Part shown: positions 1-11,490 of the stretch, piece after piece
How the letters are laid out: every line of letters begins with the position of its first letter
Position numbering within the stretch: the stretch's first letter is position 1
From: Saturnia japonica
Taxonomy: Eukaryota; Arthropoda; Insecta; Lepidoptera; Saturniidae
Length of the DNA stretch: 64,000 nt
Direction of reading: 5' to 3'
Assembly (NCBI GenBank): GCA_033032175.1
Contig: CM065324.1
Location: 3,906,001 to 3,970,000, forward strand
The notes under the pieces: model-generated
Told to the model about the DNA's origin: nothing
Databases searched by the model: none
Seen by the model: the letters and a program-made list of their open reading frames with translations, nothing else
Translations under genes and position numbers: made by a program

Positions 1-394
1 ACAATGTTCTACAAAAATATTGCTCCATGAAACATTTAAAATAGGGTAAGTAATACATTCCAGAAAGAGGTAGATCTATCTATGCTCTCACTACGCCCCG
101 CCTCGTAACCAACCGCGAAAATCAAGTACCTTCCGTATCAAATATTTTGTCGTAAAAACTGACAAGTTCACCCTATATGAATAACAGACATAGGCTGTTG
201 TATGAGATATTTGCGTCGGCGAAACATTCGGGTCAGACCGAGTCGTCGCGTGGGTTTCGTTCCAGTCTGAAGGATTATTCTGTTAACTATTATTATACAA
301 TACAAGTGGTTACTTGTGACTCCTTTAACATAAAATTTCAATATCGTTTCGTGCCTATATCTTTATTTGGTAAAAAATAAATGTGAAGAGATTC
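1..394. other. unassigned AT-rich DNA
   Basis: No coding exon, RNA gene or repeat that I recognise. The short open frame at 177-380 has no recognisable motif. Confidence 0.4.
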
Positions 395-700
395 GTTATT
401 TTTTAACCGACGTCAAAACAGGAGGAGGTTCTCAATTCGAATGTATATATTTTTTAATGATGTTCAGCTATAACTTCTTTGCTTATGAACAGATTTGGAT
501 GATTCTTTTTCCGTTGGAAAGAGGGTACCTCAAGGGTGGTCCCATTTTTATTTCATTGGAATTGGTCCTTCGATTTCGAAGAAACACCAGGGAACTTCTC
601 AAAATCGTTGAAGTTGATTTTATTTTCGTAAAAAAATTGTTAATTATGTTTTTGTTTTACAAGCAAGTGTTGGCAATAATCAATGGCTGTTAGAAAGGAA
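395..700 (+). repeat. interspersed repeat, 'ACCGACGTCAAAA-GGAGGAGGTTCTC' type
   Basis: The start of this stretch, around 398-436, resembles a motif I associate with an abundant repeat in moth and butterfly genomes. No second copy occurs in this window, so the call rests on memory of the family, not on internal comparison. The open frame at 367-693 lies across it and is not a gene. Confidence 0.35.
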
Positions 701-1029
701 TAATTTAAAAAGTATTGTACACACAACATGGTGAAGAGAGGACAGTAACCGTTTAGAGATGCAATATCGATGTAGTATAACTACGTCTGTGCGCAATATA
801 GAGACATTTTGGCGTATTGACCTATGGTATGTTTTTGCCAATTTTAAAATTCGATCAAAATATCTTCTGTGGCGCTAATTCGTAAGTTCGAAATTAAAGG
901 AACGTATTGGTTGGTGGAACAAAATTGGTAAGACAAACAGTTTTATTTGTCATACAAGCAAGCAAATACTGCATTGCAGATTTTTGAAGCAATATTGTAA
1001 ATAATTAATTAATAAATAATGTAAATAAG

Positions 1030-1310
1030 CCTCGATCGACGTGAGTTCGAATCCTTGCAAAGAGCCTGAGCTCTCGGTGAAGGAAAACATCGTGACGAAA
1101 CCCATAGCAAGGTAGTAAGATTTTTTCTAATGCCCGCCTGTCTAGCTACTACCTTTAAGTTGAAAATCTGTCGCCAAGCACCTATAGGTGTGTATACCTG
1201 CAGCTGCACTTCAGAACCAGTCTACCACCAGGCTTGGCATGTTACCATCCTAGGCCACATGGTCACATAAGATCAGGTGAGATCGTGGCCATAACGCTAA
1301 ACCTATAACA
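1030..1310 (+). repeat. dispersed repeat family B, copy 1
   Basis: This stretch shares an ordered set of blocks with 8600-8865, 11320-11490 and 57085-57255: a 'gagcctgag..gtgaaggaaaa' start, a 'gttgaaaatctgtcgccaagcacctatagg' type centre and an 'ataacgctaaacct' end. The blocks keep their order and orientation. It looks like a short non-autonomous element, SINE-like or a LINE 3' piece. The class is inference; the repetition is seen directly. Confidence 0.6.
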
Positions 1311-2010
1311 AAAACTAAACATTAAAAGCTGATTGGCAACTCAAAATATAAATGAATGGACTGAATATACACGTATATGATGTGGTCAGGTCGTAGATCG
1401 TCTTAGGTACTAAATTAAATCATTTCAACAGTCTTCTACTCCATTAAACTAAGGTCCTGATATCAAACCCTTCTGTTATCTAATAACAATATATTAGAAA
1501 TATAAAAGATTACAAAAGTCACTAAAACGAATTCACCTTCCACACTTCCAACTTTGTTTTTCATCGCACGTTTATGAAAGTGAGAAATATACGTAAACCC
1601 ACTTCAATTTCCTATCTGCGACAGTTATTTTCAATCTGCCGTAATTTAATTAAAATTACATCGTTTATGTAATTGGAAGTCGTATCTATGAGCCATCACA
1701 CGACGACGCGCGACGTGCAACGGCTTCGGTGATCGAAAATATAATTCTTCCATTAAACTTTCTCATAGATGTTAATAATATACCTACTCATTTATTAAAA
1801 TAGTTTAAAAGGTTATAAAATCGATAGATTTAATAACGTAAAAGGTAAAATTCACATCGCATCGAATTAAGTGATACTCTGCAATTGGACGAGAAAAGTT
1901 TGACTTCGATAATCGACTGGAAATATAAACAAAAAATAACGGTTCGTTCGTTTCCCGCCATTATGGCTAAAGATAGCTCCCCGAATCCCCCGACAGCTCT
2001 ATAAATACAG
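1311..2010. other. unassigned AT-rich DNA
   Basis: I see no exon-like sequence, RNA gene or recognised repeat here. Confidence 0.4.
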
Positions 2011-2251
2011 TTTACCGTTAGTGGTCGTAAGCGCGACTGTTATGATCGAGGTCCTGGGCTCGATTCCCAGGTTGAGCAAAGCGTTATTGGGGTTTTCTAT
2101 GATATTTTCAGTAGCAGCTCGACTATGGCTTTGTGCCCGATTAATGGCAATAGGCTCATCCCCTATTACATGGGACCTAAAAACATACACGACGAACTGT
2201 GGGTGTGCATTAGTACATCTCTGCCTAATCCTTCGGGGATAAAGGCATGAT
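2011..2251 (+). mobile_element. tRNA-derived SINE (family A), copy 1
   Basis: The head resembles a tRNA gene with a pol III B-box-like motif (GGCTCGATTCC, about 2057-2067), followed by a body with 'cccgattaatggcaataggctc' and 'tacatgggacctaaaaacata', ending at 'cttcggggataaaggcatg'. It aligns along its length to the better preserved copy at 30877-31138. The A-box region is eroded and the tail is unlike the other copies, so this is an old copy. Confidence 0.8.
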
Positions 2252-2859
2252 CGTATGTATGTATTTATATAACTATTCGTTTTCGTTTCTTTGCATTAGG
2301 ATACATTTAATTTTAAATTTTATAAATTCGAAAAAATATACATATATACAAACATTTTTTATTACTTAACTAAATTGAGGCGCGTGCGTGTGCCTTTATA
2401 CAAATGTGCTACGTCAACAAAATACAGAGCGGGACCGCGCACCGAGGGTGCGAACGCGACGGAAACGATTCCTTCGAACTCTGTATAACCGACGGCGGAT
2501 AACACGCTACGGTAACCAGCTGTCTGGAAACCAGTGCGTGCGAGCCCCTCTCACTACGTGCGACCAACCCTGCTCACACCCGAAACTACTAGGCGTGAAG
2601 AGGGCGAAACATCAAGGTACACACACGTAGTGAGGTGCCTGCCGGTAGGCGCGGCGATGACGTAGCACGGAGCGGAATGGACTGGGTCGCTGGCGGGTTG
2701 AACACTTAGAAGATGCAAAAATGACACACAGGCACCACAATAAAATTTGCTGTATTCTTCAAGACACAATACAATTTATAGGTACTATCTTCTGGGTACT
2801 GTTTCTTCCAGTTTCTTGAGTCTTGAGTCTTGATTCTTCAGCTTGTGGCACCCGTGTGT
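2252..2859. other. unassigned region with a GC-rich block
   Basis: From about 2400 to 2700 the sequence becomes markedly richer in G+C than its surroundings, then returns to AT-rich sequence with an AATAAA at about 2740. It could be a solo LTR or part of an unlisted transposon, but I find no matching second copy or TG..CA ends. The open frames on both strands have no recognisable motif. Confidence 0.3.
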
Positions 2860-2870
2860 GCTCGTTGGCC

Positions 2871-2980
2871 TTTTTTTTTTTTTTTTTTTTTTTTTGAACT
2901 GACTACACTGTTAGCCTTAGGGGCCCTATCGTCAAACAGAGCCGCTGCGGCTTTTACAGCTTCACCGGACTTGAACAACT
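2871..2980 (-). mobile_element. short 3' fragment of jockey-like LINE
   Basis: A poly-T run (poly-A tail of a minus-strand element) is followed by the same 3'-end blocks as the longer copies: 'gaactgactacactg', 'ttaggggcccta', 'gccgctgcggcttttacag' and 'cttcaccggacttg'. The copy is only about 110 bp, an extreme 5' truncation. It is bracketed by the same 11-bp word, GCTCGTTGGCC, at 2860-2870 and 2982-2992, consistent with a target-site duplication. Confidence 0.85.
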
Positions 2981-2989
2981 CGCTCGTTG

Positions 2990-2992
<3 letters not shown>

Positions 2993-3050
<58 letters not shown>

Positions 3051-4950
3051 AACTGACTACACTGTTAGCCTTAGGGGCCCTAAAGCCGCTGCGGCTTTTA
3101 CAGCTTCACCGGACTTGGGGGCGAGCGCAGAGGGCACTCAGCCGCGAAAGTTTTGTGGACGACTCGCACGAGGGTGCCAAAGTGGCCGGACCTCGGCTCG
3201 GGCGGTCGCCGCGTTCGCAAATAAGTCGCGATCTAATCGAATCCCTACACCTACGGTTCGAGCTAACTAATTTATACACATAGGCACGTTCCCTTCCTCC
3301 TGGGAGGAAGGAAGGAACCGTGCGTATGTGTATTCCGTAATCGGAATGTTTCTACACTAACTAGCGCTAGCTAACTAGCGTAAAAAAAGAAAAAAAAAAG
3401 GTCCCTCACAGAACCTATGTACCTGTGTGGTGTGCACGTGTGTATGTTCATACGTGTGTAGTGTTGTATGTAGGTAGCTAAGTGATACACGTACAGTGTC
3501 ACTTGTATCGCGCGGGCGGTTGCCTGACCCAAGGGTTTCACTCCGAGGAACGGACCTAGGCTTGGGTTACCGCTAGAGAGGGTGGACGTGACGGGTGTGC
3601 GGGAGCGAAGTTGACCGCCCGCCCTCTGCGGAGAGAGCGGTGGTTACGCGGGCGTGGGCGCTGGCACGCTCTGTTTGGAGAGACGGATGTGTAATATTTA
3701 TTCGCATTTTCGATGTGATCGTCGGGATCAATAAAAATGTTGCGCGGCCGGCGTTTGCACCGGATGTCCGTGGGTGCCGGAACATAAGTGGCGGCTGTTT
3801 TTATTAACGGATTCGCGTGGTTCGACGCGGTGTCGAAATACGAACGGGAGAGCTGTTTAACGTAGGCATGTATCGAAGGAAGCTCCATATCTCTATGGAG
3901 ATCTACGCTTCGAACATACCACGGGGCCCCGGTGAGACGATAGAGGAACCTATTCTGTATCGATTGTAACCGTTTGAAACTCGACTCGGACATATGTGCG
4001 AACACAGCGCAACTGTATGTCAAAATTGGTCGAATACACGTCTTGTAGAGCGTGAGCTTATGTCGCGTGGACATTTTGCTCACCGAACACAACAGAGGAT
4101 GCAACCGGCCCAGGACCCACGCGGCCCTGTTCCTAACCTTACGGATGTGGGGTCTAAAAGAGAGCCTACTATCTAGGGTTACCCCTAGATATTTGGTCTC
4201 TCTTACGTACGGAATCGGATTATCATAGAGCTTAACAGGTTTAAGCTTCCACGGTATCTGTGACGAATCCGCATCGAAGAGCATCGCGGCGCTCTTCGAG
4301 GGATTGACGGCTATTCGCCACTCGTTAAACCACTTCCCGAGAGTGGTCACGGCGCGTTGGACTTTGTGTCTGAGGTCGGATCTATTCCTATCTGAGGCAT
4401 ATAAGACTGTATCGTCAGCGTATAGCCCTACCTCGACCTCCGGGAGTCGAGGTAGGTCACTGACGTACAGGTTAAATAGGCTAGGAGCCAGGATCGAACC
4501 TTGGGGAACGCCTGAGCGTATTGGACGGGGCGTGGACAATTCACCTTCCACTCTATAGCGAAAGGTGCGATCTGTTAGATAGTCGCGAATTATTTTAATT
4601 AGCCTATCGGGGACTTCAAAGTGATACAACTTGTAGATCAATCCCTCGTGCCAGACCTTATCGAAGGCCTTGGCAACGTCGAAAAAGACCGCAAGTGTAC
4701 GGCGGGGTTTATATAATTCAGCAAAATTAAATGCAACGTGCTCCGTGAGGCGGTGCACTTGATGAGTGCAAGAATATCTAGCACGGAAACCGAATTGCTC
4801 AGGCGGATAGAGGTCTTTCTCCTCTATTACTGACTTGAGACGGTTCAGAAGGATCCGCTCGTACATTTTCCCTAAAGTATTTAGGAGACTGATCGGGCGA
4901 TAGCTGTCGGGAAGCGACGCGCTCTTGCCGGGCTTACGGATACCTATGAC
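2993..4950 (-). mobile_element. 5'-truncated jockey-like LINE, copy 1
   Basis: The element runs on the minus strand from about 4950 to a poly-A tail at 2993-3049 (seen as T on the plus strand). It keeps the 3' two thirds of ORF2 and a GC-rich 3' UTR of about 500 bp that matches 42764-43428 and 50790-51259. The word CGCTCGTTGGCC lies at both edges (2981-2992 and 4951-4962) and is read as a 12-bp target-site duplication. The 5' end falls inside the reverse transcriptase domain, as expected from incomplete reverse transcription. Confidence 0.9.
3556..4950 (-). pseudogene. jockey-like reverse transcriptase ORF2, 5'-truncated
   Basis: An uninterrupted frame encodes the reverse transcriptase of a jockey-clade non-LTR retrotransposon. 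From the first internal Met at 4866 it is 436 residues, and the frame stays open to the element edge. Motifs in order: a YRPISLLNTLGK-like block just upstream of that Met, FFDVAKAFDKVWHEG, the GVPQGSILAPSLFNLY block, and the catalytic YADD box at residues 149-152 (plus-strand 4411-4422). A thumb/connection region follows, with a basic C-terminus ending in AVTQA. The endonuclease domain and ORF1 are missing, so the copy cannot move by itself. Its frame is intact, in contrast to the longer copy at 46.9-50.8 kb, so it is probably the younger of the two. Confidence 0.9.
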
Positions 4951-4962
4951 CGCTCGTTGGCC

Positions 4963-5785
4963 CCAGTAGTGCGCCTTTTATATTGTTTGCCGGAGAGCGA
5001 GACGGACGATGGCGTCTCTATCTGTACTGCTCATTACCAAACTTGGGTGTGGTCCGGTAACCGCGGTAATGCGTCGTGGTTGCACTATCGCTGTCTCTGT
5101 CTATTATTATTATTACTTGTATACAGAATACAATAAATCGTTAATATCTCTAATTACAATTATTCAATTACTATAAAAACTATTTCACATAAATGTAGAC
5201 ACAAATACCTATACAAAAACACTAACTTTAACATTATAGGTTAATAAACATGGGAGATACAAAGCATTAAACATTGCAACTTTAAAACGTCTTGTGATTC
5301 GTTATATACACACTATTTGTTGTTACAAACATTATAAAACATATACAGAAGGCCATTTTACTTATATAACACAAAACATTACGTACAACTTTTATAAAAT
5401 ATGAATTATTGACAATATATGATTTTAGTACTTTAAGTGATTATTTTTATTAAACTACAAACATTTTCATAACTTATATACTGTTCTTACATACCTACAC
5501 GTTATAATATCATATTCAAAACATTAGAAACATTAAATTATTGATTGTTCGTGCAAATTATTCATCCCTACAACTTATATTTACAATTGTTATTCTCGTA
5601 TCATTACGCTTAGGCCTACGCGTCGCTAACATTAACATTATAGCAGCTTAATCCCAAAAAATCGTATAATATTTTTTCAAAAATTCGTGTTGTTTCTTTT
5701 TCTATAAATAATATGTTTACTGAATATCAATAACTGTAATAAAATAAAATCGATATACTTGTACAAAACTTAAAATTATATTATA
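4963..5785. other. unassigned DNA
   Basis: About 130 bp of moderate G+C with a short TTA microsatellite (about 5103-5114) is followed by very AT-rich sequence. I see no gene. Confidence 0.4.
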
Positions 5786-5787
5786 TT

Positions 5788-6125
5788 AAAAAACTTCTTC
5801 TTCTTCTTCTTCTTCCTAACTTGGCAACCGGTCCACTTTAATGAAGACCATTACTGCCATTATCGAGGTAATTATATTGTCAAATGTTATGACAATTCAG
5901 TATCCTAACAAGATGGTGGCTCCCTTGTTAGAACTTTCTAGGAAATTTTTGTGAGATCTCGGAATGAATGCTTTCAGCTTATATTTATAATCCACCTCAC
6001 TTATGCACAAAAACCAAACTATATCACGCAAAACGCCACAAATATTACATAATATAGGGTCAAAAACCTAAGTAAATGAATTAAAAATAACAACCACAAC
6101 ATGTAACTTCAAGATCCCGCCAAAA
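5788..6125 (+). repeat. dispersed repeat family C, copy 1
   Basis: It begins with a (TTC)n run and 'ctaacttggcaaccggtcc', continues through 'aagatggtggctccc' and 'atagggtcaaaaacc', and ends at 'caagatcccgcc'. A near full-length copy lies at 16405-16715 and a diverged one at 15400-15645. I see no coding potential and no clear inverted ends. Probably a non-autonomous element of unknown class. Confidence 0.7.
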
Positions 6126-6179
6126 AATGATTTGATTGAAAAAAATCAAAAACCTATGTTAAAATTATATTAAAATATC

Positions 6180-6806
6180 TATATTAATAAATCATATATC
6201 AAAAAATGATGTCTGTTTATCTGTGACATACAAAAATATCGTCTGCCTGTCTTGTCTATTTGTATGTCCGGTATAACTCAAAAACAGCTTGACCGATTTT
6301 TATGAAATTTTGTACACAGGATGCATATGTCATTGGTCAATTGGCAGGGTATAAGAAATTACAATATTACTTTTAGAAATCGTTAAAAATACTATAACAA
6401 AAATATTTCGTTAATTCTTGACCGATTATGATGAAATTTTGTACACGGGAAGTTTGAGTCAATCCACGAATGATGATTTATAAGAATCGTCATCAATAAA
6501 TTTACTTTAAAATCATAAAAAAAGAATTAAAATAAGAAAATCATCAATTCTCAACTGTTTCTGACGGGAAGCATACGTCATTCCATAATTTATAGGCTTT
6601 AGGATCGTCAATTATTCAGGAATCGCAAAAATTTTTTAGCTCTTATCCGATTTTCATGAAATTTTGTACACGGGCAGTATATTATTTCTTAATTGATAGA
6701 CTCTATGAACTGTTTATAATATGAGTAAAAATAAAATTGTCGGATGTAAATGACTACTGCGTAGTAGGTAACAAATGCGTGTGGAGCTGCGGGCACACAG
6801 CTAGTT
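6180..6806 (+). repeat. LINE-derived or non-autonomous repeat with 'ttgaccgatttttatgaaattttgtacac' internal repeats
   Basis: The phrase 'gaccgattttTATGAAATTTTGTACAC' occurs three times with small changes (about 6290, 6421, 6645), and the stretch ends in 'ctgcgggcacacagctagtt'. This resembles the untranslated parts of RTE-type LINEs that are very common in moth genomes. The class is from memory of such sequences; the internal triplication is visible directly. Confidence 0.55.
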
Positions 6807-7164
6807 AAATATAAATTCAGTAAACATTAGTTTTTCACTGACGACTGTTTAAAAATAAGCTGAACAAAAACAAAGTTGATCGACCGAGTATTTTTTATCT
6901 TGCTATTATTACAGAATAATACTTAAGAATGATTTAGTATTTAAAACAATCCATAAACACTAAGAACGACGCTCGTGACTGATACTTATCAATATGCACA
7001 TATAATTATATTTAGATCCTTGCGAAGTTGATTGTCGAATTACAAAATGATTTGATCAAATTGCACGCGGTATTTAAAATTTTACCTTCCGTTTTGACTC
7101 ATGAGCATAGATCAGAAAAGGTAGAGTATATTATATACTCAAACTTCGAGGAAAGAAGTATCAT

Positions 7165-7320
7165 ATAATGGTAGAAGTACCCCCTTCCCTGAGGAGCTCT
7201 GGAAACCCTACTAACCGTAGGAACACAACACAAGGTTATTTGGCTGCGAATTTCTGTAGGGTGGAGGTATTCCACCGGTCAGGATGCTCCAAAAGAAATT
7301 TCTCGGTACCACCTCTCTTC
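7165..7320 (+). repeat. dispersed repeat family G, copy 1
   Basis: It contains 'gagctctggaaaccctact', 'aggaacacaacacaagg', 'ttatttggctgcga' and 'tgtagggtggaggtattcc' in order. The same blocks occur at 10440-10645 (plus strand), 15945-16045 and 17680-18080 (minus strand). The open frame at 7168-7353 lies over it and is not a gene. Confidence 0.6.
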
Positions 7321-8599
7321 AGTGTATTCAAAATTTCAAAGTTTAAAAAATAGTACATAGTTACACTACTTAGTACTCTCTTACATCCAGACGTGAAAAC
7401 GTCATTATTATCATTCCAGGATTTCAGTTAGATGTAGTATCCTCTCTATGTTACTTCCTTCCTTCAAGTTTACGTAAATACCCGTTGTGATCTAAGCTGA
7501 TGTGTTCAAAATTAACTTCTTACCATGTTTTCTTAATTTATAAAAGTATTAATAGTTCACAGCAGTATTAGCTTTCGGTGAATGTAAAATTCTTATAGTA
7601 ATAATAACACTTATCAATTCAAAAGGAACCCCCTGGCCCACATACCACTGAGTGGTTGGATAAAAGTTTATTTAGCATAATTATATAAAAATTGATTAAG
7701 AAAAAAAAACTATACATACCTTTTATAATAAATAAATGTATTATAAAAATAAAATATGATTTAAAACATTTAGATGTAAGTTAGTTTTAAGCCACTACCG
7801 TATGGCAATTTTATACTTGAACAATTTTAAATTTAAAACTTGATTCAAAAAAGGCGGGAATTTATAGTCGGCTTAAATATTTTCTTTTAATAAAATCGTG
7901 GTGATATTACAGAATAAAGGTACCTAGTATATTTTCTTGGCTCACCTAAATACTTTAAATCATACTACAATATTTATGCTTACAGCGTTAATGCAATAAT
8001 AAATTAAAATATAATTTGTATATTGTAACATCAATAAATTTTACAACTTAAGTATAAAAGAAACTCACCCATTTTGTCTAAATTTGAATTTTCTTTGTTT
8101 CTTGATAGTAACTCCAAATTTCCATCCAGTCTTTACATAGTTTTATCACTTTGTTATATTATTACAGTAATTCTTTGGAATCGATCACTTCTGCTTACAA
8201 TAATCACATATCAATAAATTAGCTGAAACCCAAACATAGTTCTATTTAACTGCCACATCTGTTTATTTTTTGAAAATCAATAATAAATCTTAAATATAAA
8301 TAAATAACGCCCATGAACATCACTAAGAACTAAGAAGTGATTCTATGGTTTCAACTGGTATTCTGCGACGTAACCGCGAAGTTATCGCCGATCGTCGAGT
8401 CATGAAGCCGCACTAAGCACCGAGCTCAGATCAACAGTAATATTTTCTATTTGAAGGGTGACCATTCGATTGAATCATTATAATTTTATTCTTAATGCGT
8501 TGGAGTAAATTACGGTCATTATTCTATTTCATATTAATCACTGGAGAATTTAAGGTCCTACTCGAGTCGGATATTTTAATATCTATTATATTTTTTAAG
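7321..8599. other. unassigned AT-rich DNA
   Basis: No exon, RNA gene or repeat recognised in about 1.3 kb. Confidence 0.4.
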
Positions 8600-8865
8600 C
8601 AATGCCAGCTCAGTGGCAGCGTTCAATGTGAATTCGCATCGTTACAATAAGCCTGAGTTTTTAGCGAAGGAAAATATCGAAATGACACCATGGCGTTACG
8701 GTAGGGCAGTTCCTAATACTACCAGGCACGTATATGTGTGTTCTGGAAATTGGACTTGAGAGCCAGTTCTTCCACTAGGCTTAGCGTGTTACCATCTTTG
8801 ATCACATTCTAACTTAACATCAGGTGAAATTTCCCAACGTCCCAACGCCAACATATAAAGAATTT
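8600..8865 (+). repeat. dispersed repeat family B, copy 2
   Basis: Shares the ordered blocks 'aagcctgagttt..gcgaaggaaaat', 'ccaggcacgtatatgtgtg', 'ggcttagcgtgttaccatc' and 'catcaggtgaaat' with copy 1 at 1030-1310. It lacks the central 'aagcacctatagg' block, so it is a diverged or partly deleted copy. Confidence 0.5.
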
Positions 8866-9948
8866 AAAAAATGTCTATAATAACCTGAAAACCACTTGAT
8901 TTCTTTATAGTTCTTGGATATGTTCTCTAGTTAGGTTTTAGTTTGCTATAATATTTTGTTAGGTTTTTGGTAGTAAAAGTAAAGGATAAGGGAGTCTACC
9001 GAAATCCAGAATAACATAGACAGATTGTATAAGCCTTTGGAAGGCCTTATGTTTAGCCTTAGATTAAGCTGAAACGCTAATATCCTTCTTTTTAGTTCTT
9101 AGCAGAAATTTACTACATAAGTATCTACACGGTAAATCACAAATTATTGACTTTCTAAGCGTTTATATCTCTCGTAGTTTTATGTTATAAAGATACTAAT
9201 TTACATTTGTGCATTTTAGGGACCTCCATTAGAAAGCTATTACTGCGCTCATAGCAGTAGCCTGCGATTTAGTCAGAAAAAATACTGAGTACTTGCAAAT
9301 TCTCTTGCACAACACTCAGGCAGTCCTCACACTCGAAAGAACCCCCTTAAGCAAACCACAGGAATTCAAGTAAATCGTTTGAGCAAAGTCGGAAAGAAAT
9401 TTTGAAAATAGAATCAAAACAACGGTGTAAAGGGTATCAAATAACATTCTTCGATATGAGACAGCCACGCCAACATCACTTGCAGTATTGGTATACATTG
9501 ATTAATTAATAGTCATTTATACTATAGAACAATCTATTGTTGAAATAAAAAACAATCGATCATTGATTTCCCATACCTAATTCGTGGTATTTTTGTGAAA
9601 ACAAGAAAGATTTCTGCGAATGATCTTTTTTTAGCTCGTCAAGCTACTAAATCTACTAAGGTACGGAAGTTTCGAAACAAGCCATGACATTTTTTTCGCT
9701 ATTGTCTTCGAGGACGGGCAGACTGACAAATAATTCGTTCTAAAAATAATCGACATCTAAACGTTTCATCGATTGTTTTTTCAAAAACTATCGATTGTAC
9801 AAAAAGTCCATATTACCCAACACTAGTCACTTGCACGTGGGTCATCCTACTAAATAACGAACGAGGAGAAAATGGTGATATCGGGATCGTAGGCCTGTAC
9901 AGCCCGACTCGGTCGCAACCGACGTATATAAATAGGGTGAAAGAGAAA
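8866..9948. other. unassigned DNA
   Basis: Mostly AT-rich and without recognisable coding sequence. A TATA-like word (TATATAAATA, about 9925-9934) lies just upstream of the jockey fragment at 9960, but no transcript can be attached to it. Confidence 0.35.
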
Positions 9949-9959
9949 AGTTAATTGTT

Positions 9960-10040
9960 CCAAGTTCGGTGAAGCTGTAAAAGCCGCAGCGGCTTCAGGG
10001 CCCCTAAGGCTAATAGTGTAGACAGATCTAAAAAAAAAAA
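9960..10040 (+). mobile_element. very short 3' fragment of jockey-like LINE
   Basis: About 80 bp match the 3' terminus of the jockey family ('ggtgaagctgtaaaagccgc', 'gggcccctaaggctaa') and end in a poly-A run. The flanks carry AGTTAATTGTT at 9949-9959 and AGTTAAATGTT at 10041-10051, an 11-bp target-site duplication with one mismatch. Confidence 0.85.
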
Positions 10041-10439
10041 AGTTAAATGTTGTGCTAATATAAATCTCTAGGTTTCGAGTGATAACCAACGCTCGAGAAC
10101 TCACCCCCTCCAGCATATATGCTGACTCGAGGTCAATTTGATACACATGTCAACCGTAAACACAGGATATGCAAAAATACGAGATTAATTTTTAGTTTTT
10201 TAATTTTACTTGTTTTCTTTTCGTTTACTTTTGTGTGTGCAACAAATAAATGTATTTGATTTTTTCTTTCAAAGCCTCTCTTATGGGCTCGCTATGTCGC
10301 GTTTTGGGATCAGACGGCGCATATCCAGTTTCTTTAAACCCAGGCAGGCTGGTATGGCAACGGCAACAGACGATGAATTGCTGATCTCTTGGACGTCACC
10401 ACTACTTTCCGATTGTACTGTGCTTACTTTTTTTTAATA

Positions 10440-10645
10440 CTACTAAGGTGGCAAACAAGCATTCGGCCCGTCTGATAGTAAGCGGCAACAGTAGCCTATG
10501 GCTGCTTGTAATACCATGAGTATCACTAGCGCGTTGCTACCCAAGGAAATCTGAGAGCTCTGGAAACTCTACTCACCACAGGAACACAACACAAGGTTAT
10601 TTTGCTGCGATCTTCTGTAGGGCTCCAGCCTACCGTAATATCTCC
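10440..10645 (+). repeat. dispersed repeat family G, copy 2
   Basis: It starts with 'aaggtggcaaacaagcattcg', a phrase common in moth repeats, then 'gagctctggaaactctactc', 'aggaacacaacacaaggttatt' and 'atcttctgtaggg'. It is longer at the 5' side than the copy at 7165. Confidence 0.6.
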
Positions 10646-11319
10646 CGCCCCCCCTTACCCTAAAAAAGGTTATTTGGGTACGATCTTCTGTAAATACTAA
10701 CAAGCACAGTTTCGACTATTTGCCGTAGAAAAATATAATAATTCTTACGTGCGTACATAAGTACCTACATATATACAAATTATTTATAGTAATAGGTAAC
10801 ATTGTCACCCCACTGTTTCCTATAACTTAAACACATAGTAGCAGCAGCTTTCCCAACTAACTTTACTACTGATCAGTCTATAAAATTCCACTTTCGTGTT
10901 AAACCATGGTATCAGTGAAACGTAATGAACGCGTCGCCAAAAGAAATCGGTTAACAGACCCCGTGTACCGGTGCGGGTGTACCGGTGTTACAATAAAAAT
11001 AAAATATATACTTAGTTCTCGCAAGATCTCTACCGGTTGTTTTGTTGCGGTAATAAAAACAGAAACATTAAAAAAATGCAGTGAAATTGTAACAGAAACG
11101 TTTTAAACGGTTACATTGCTAAGAAAGTGTATACGACATAACAAAAAATGAAAACATTCAGATTAACGACCTTTTTTTAAATTATAATGAACTTACATTC
11201 ATACATTAATATCAAATGATTAATAATTAATGTGTTTTTTTTTTCTTTTTATTGTTATGAGTTTTAATATTGTAGTCTACCTGATCTTAAATGACGGTGC
11301 GATCCAATATGGTATAACG
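10646..11319. other. unassigned AT-rich DNA
   Basis: No gene or further repeat recognised. 10660-10690 partly repeats the 'ggttatttgggtacgatcttctgta' phrase of family G. Confidence 0.35.
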
Positions 11320-11490
11320 TTATCGGCATTATCTAACGCTCGCTTGGCTAGCCACCACCCTGGAGGTGAAAATCCGTCGTCAAGCACCTATAGGTATGTT
11401 CCGGCATCCACACTTGAAAGCCAGTTTCCCCGCTATGTTAACCATATCGTTACTTAACATCAGATGAGATTTTGATCATAACGCTAAACC
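11320..11490 (+). repeat. dispersed repeat family B, copy 3
   Basis: Contains 'ggaggtgaaaatccgtcgtc', 'aagcacctataggtatgttcc' and 'cataacgctaaacctac' in the family order. Truncated on the 5' side compared with 1030-1310. Confidence 0.55.

Noticed and set aside
2388..2769. Open frames of 80 and 71 codons on both strands
   Set aside because: Antisense to each other in a GC-rich block, basic low-information sequences; may belong to an unlisted transposon but not shown.
2987..3283. Frame with a long poly-Phe run
   Set aside because: The run is simply the poly-A tail of a minus-strand LINE read as TTT codons.
3573..3807. Short frames over the end of jockey ORF2, with equivalents at 43302-43505
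   Set aside because: Shadows of the ORF2 C-terminus in other frames.
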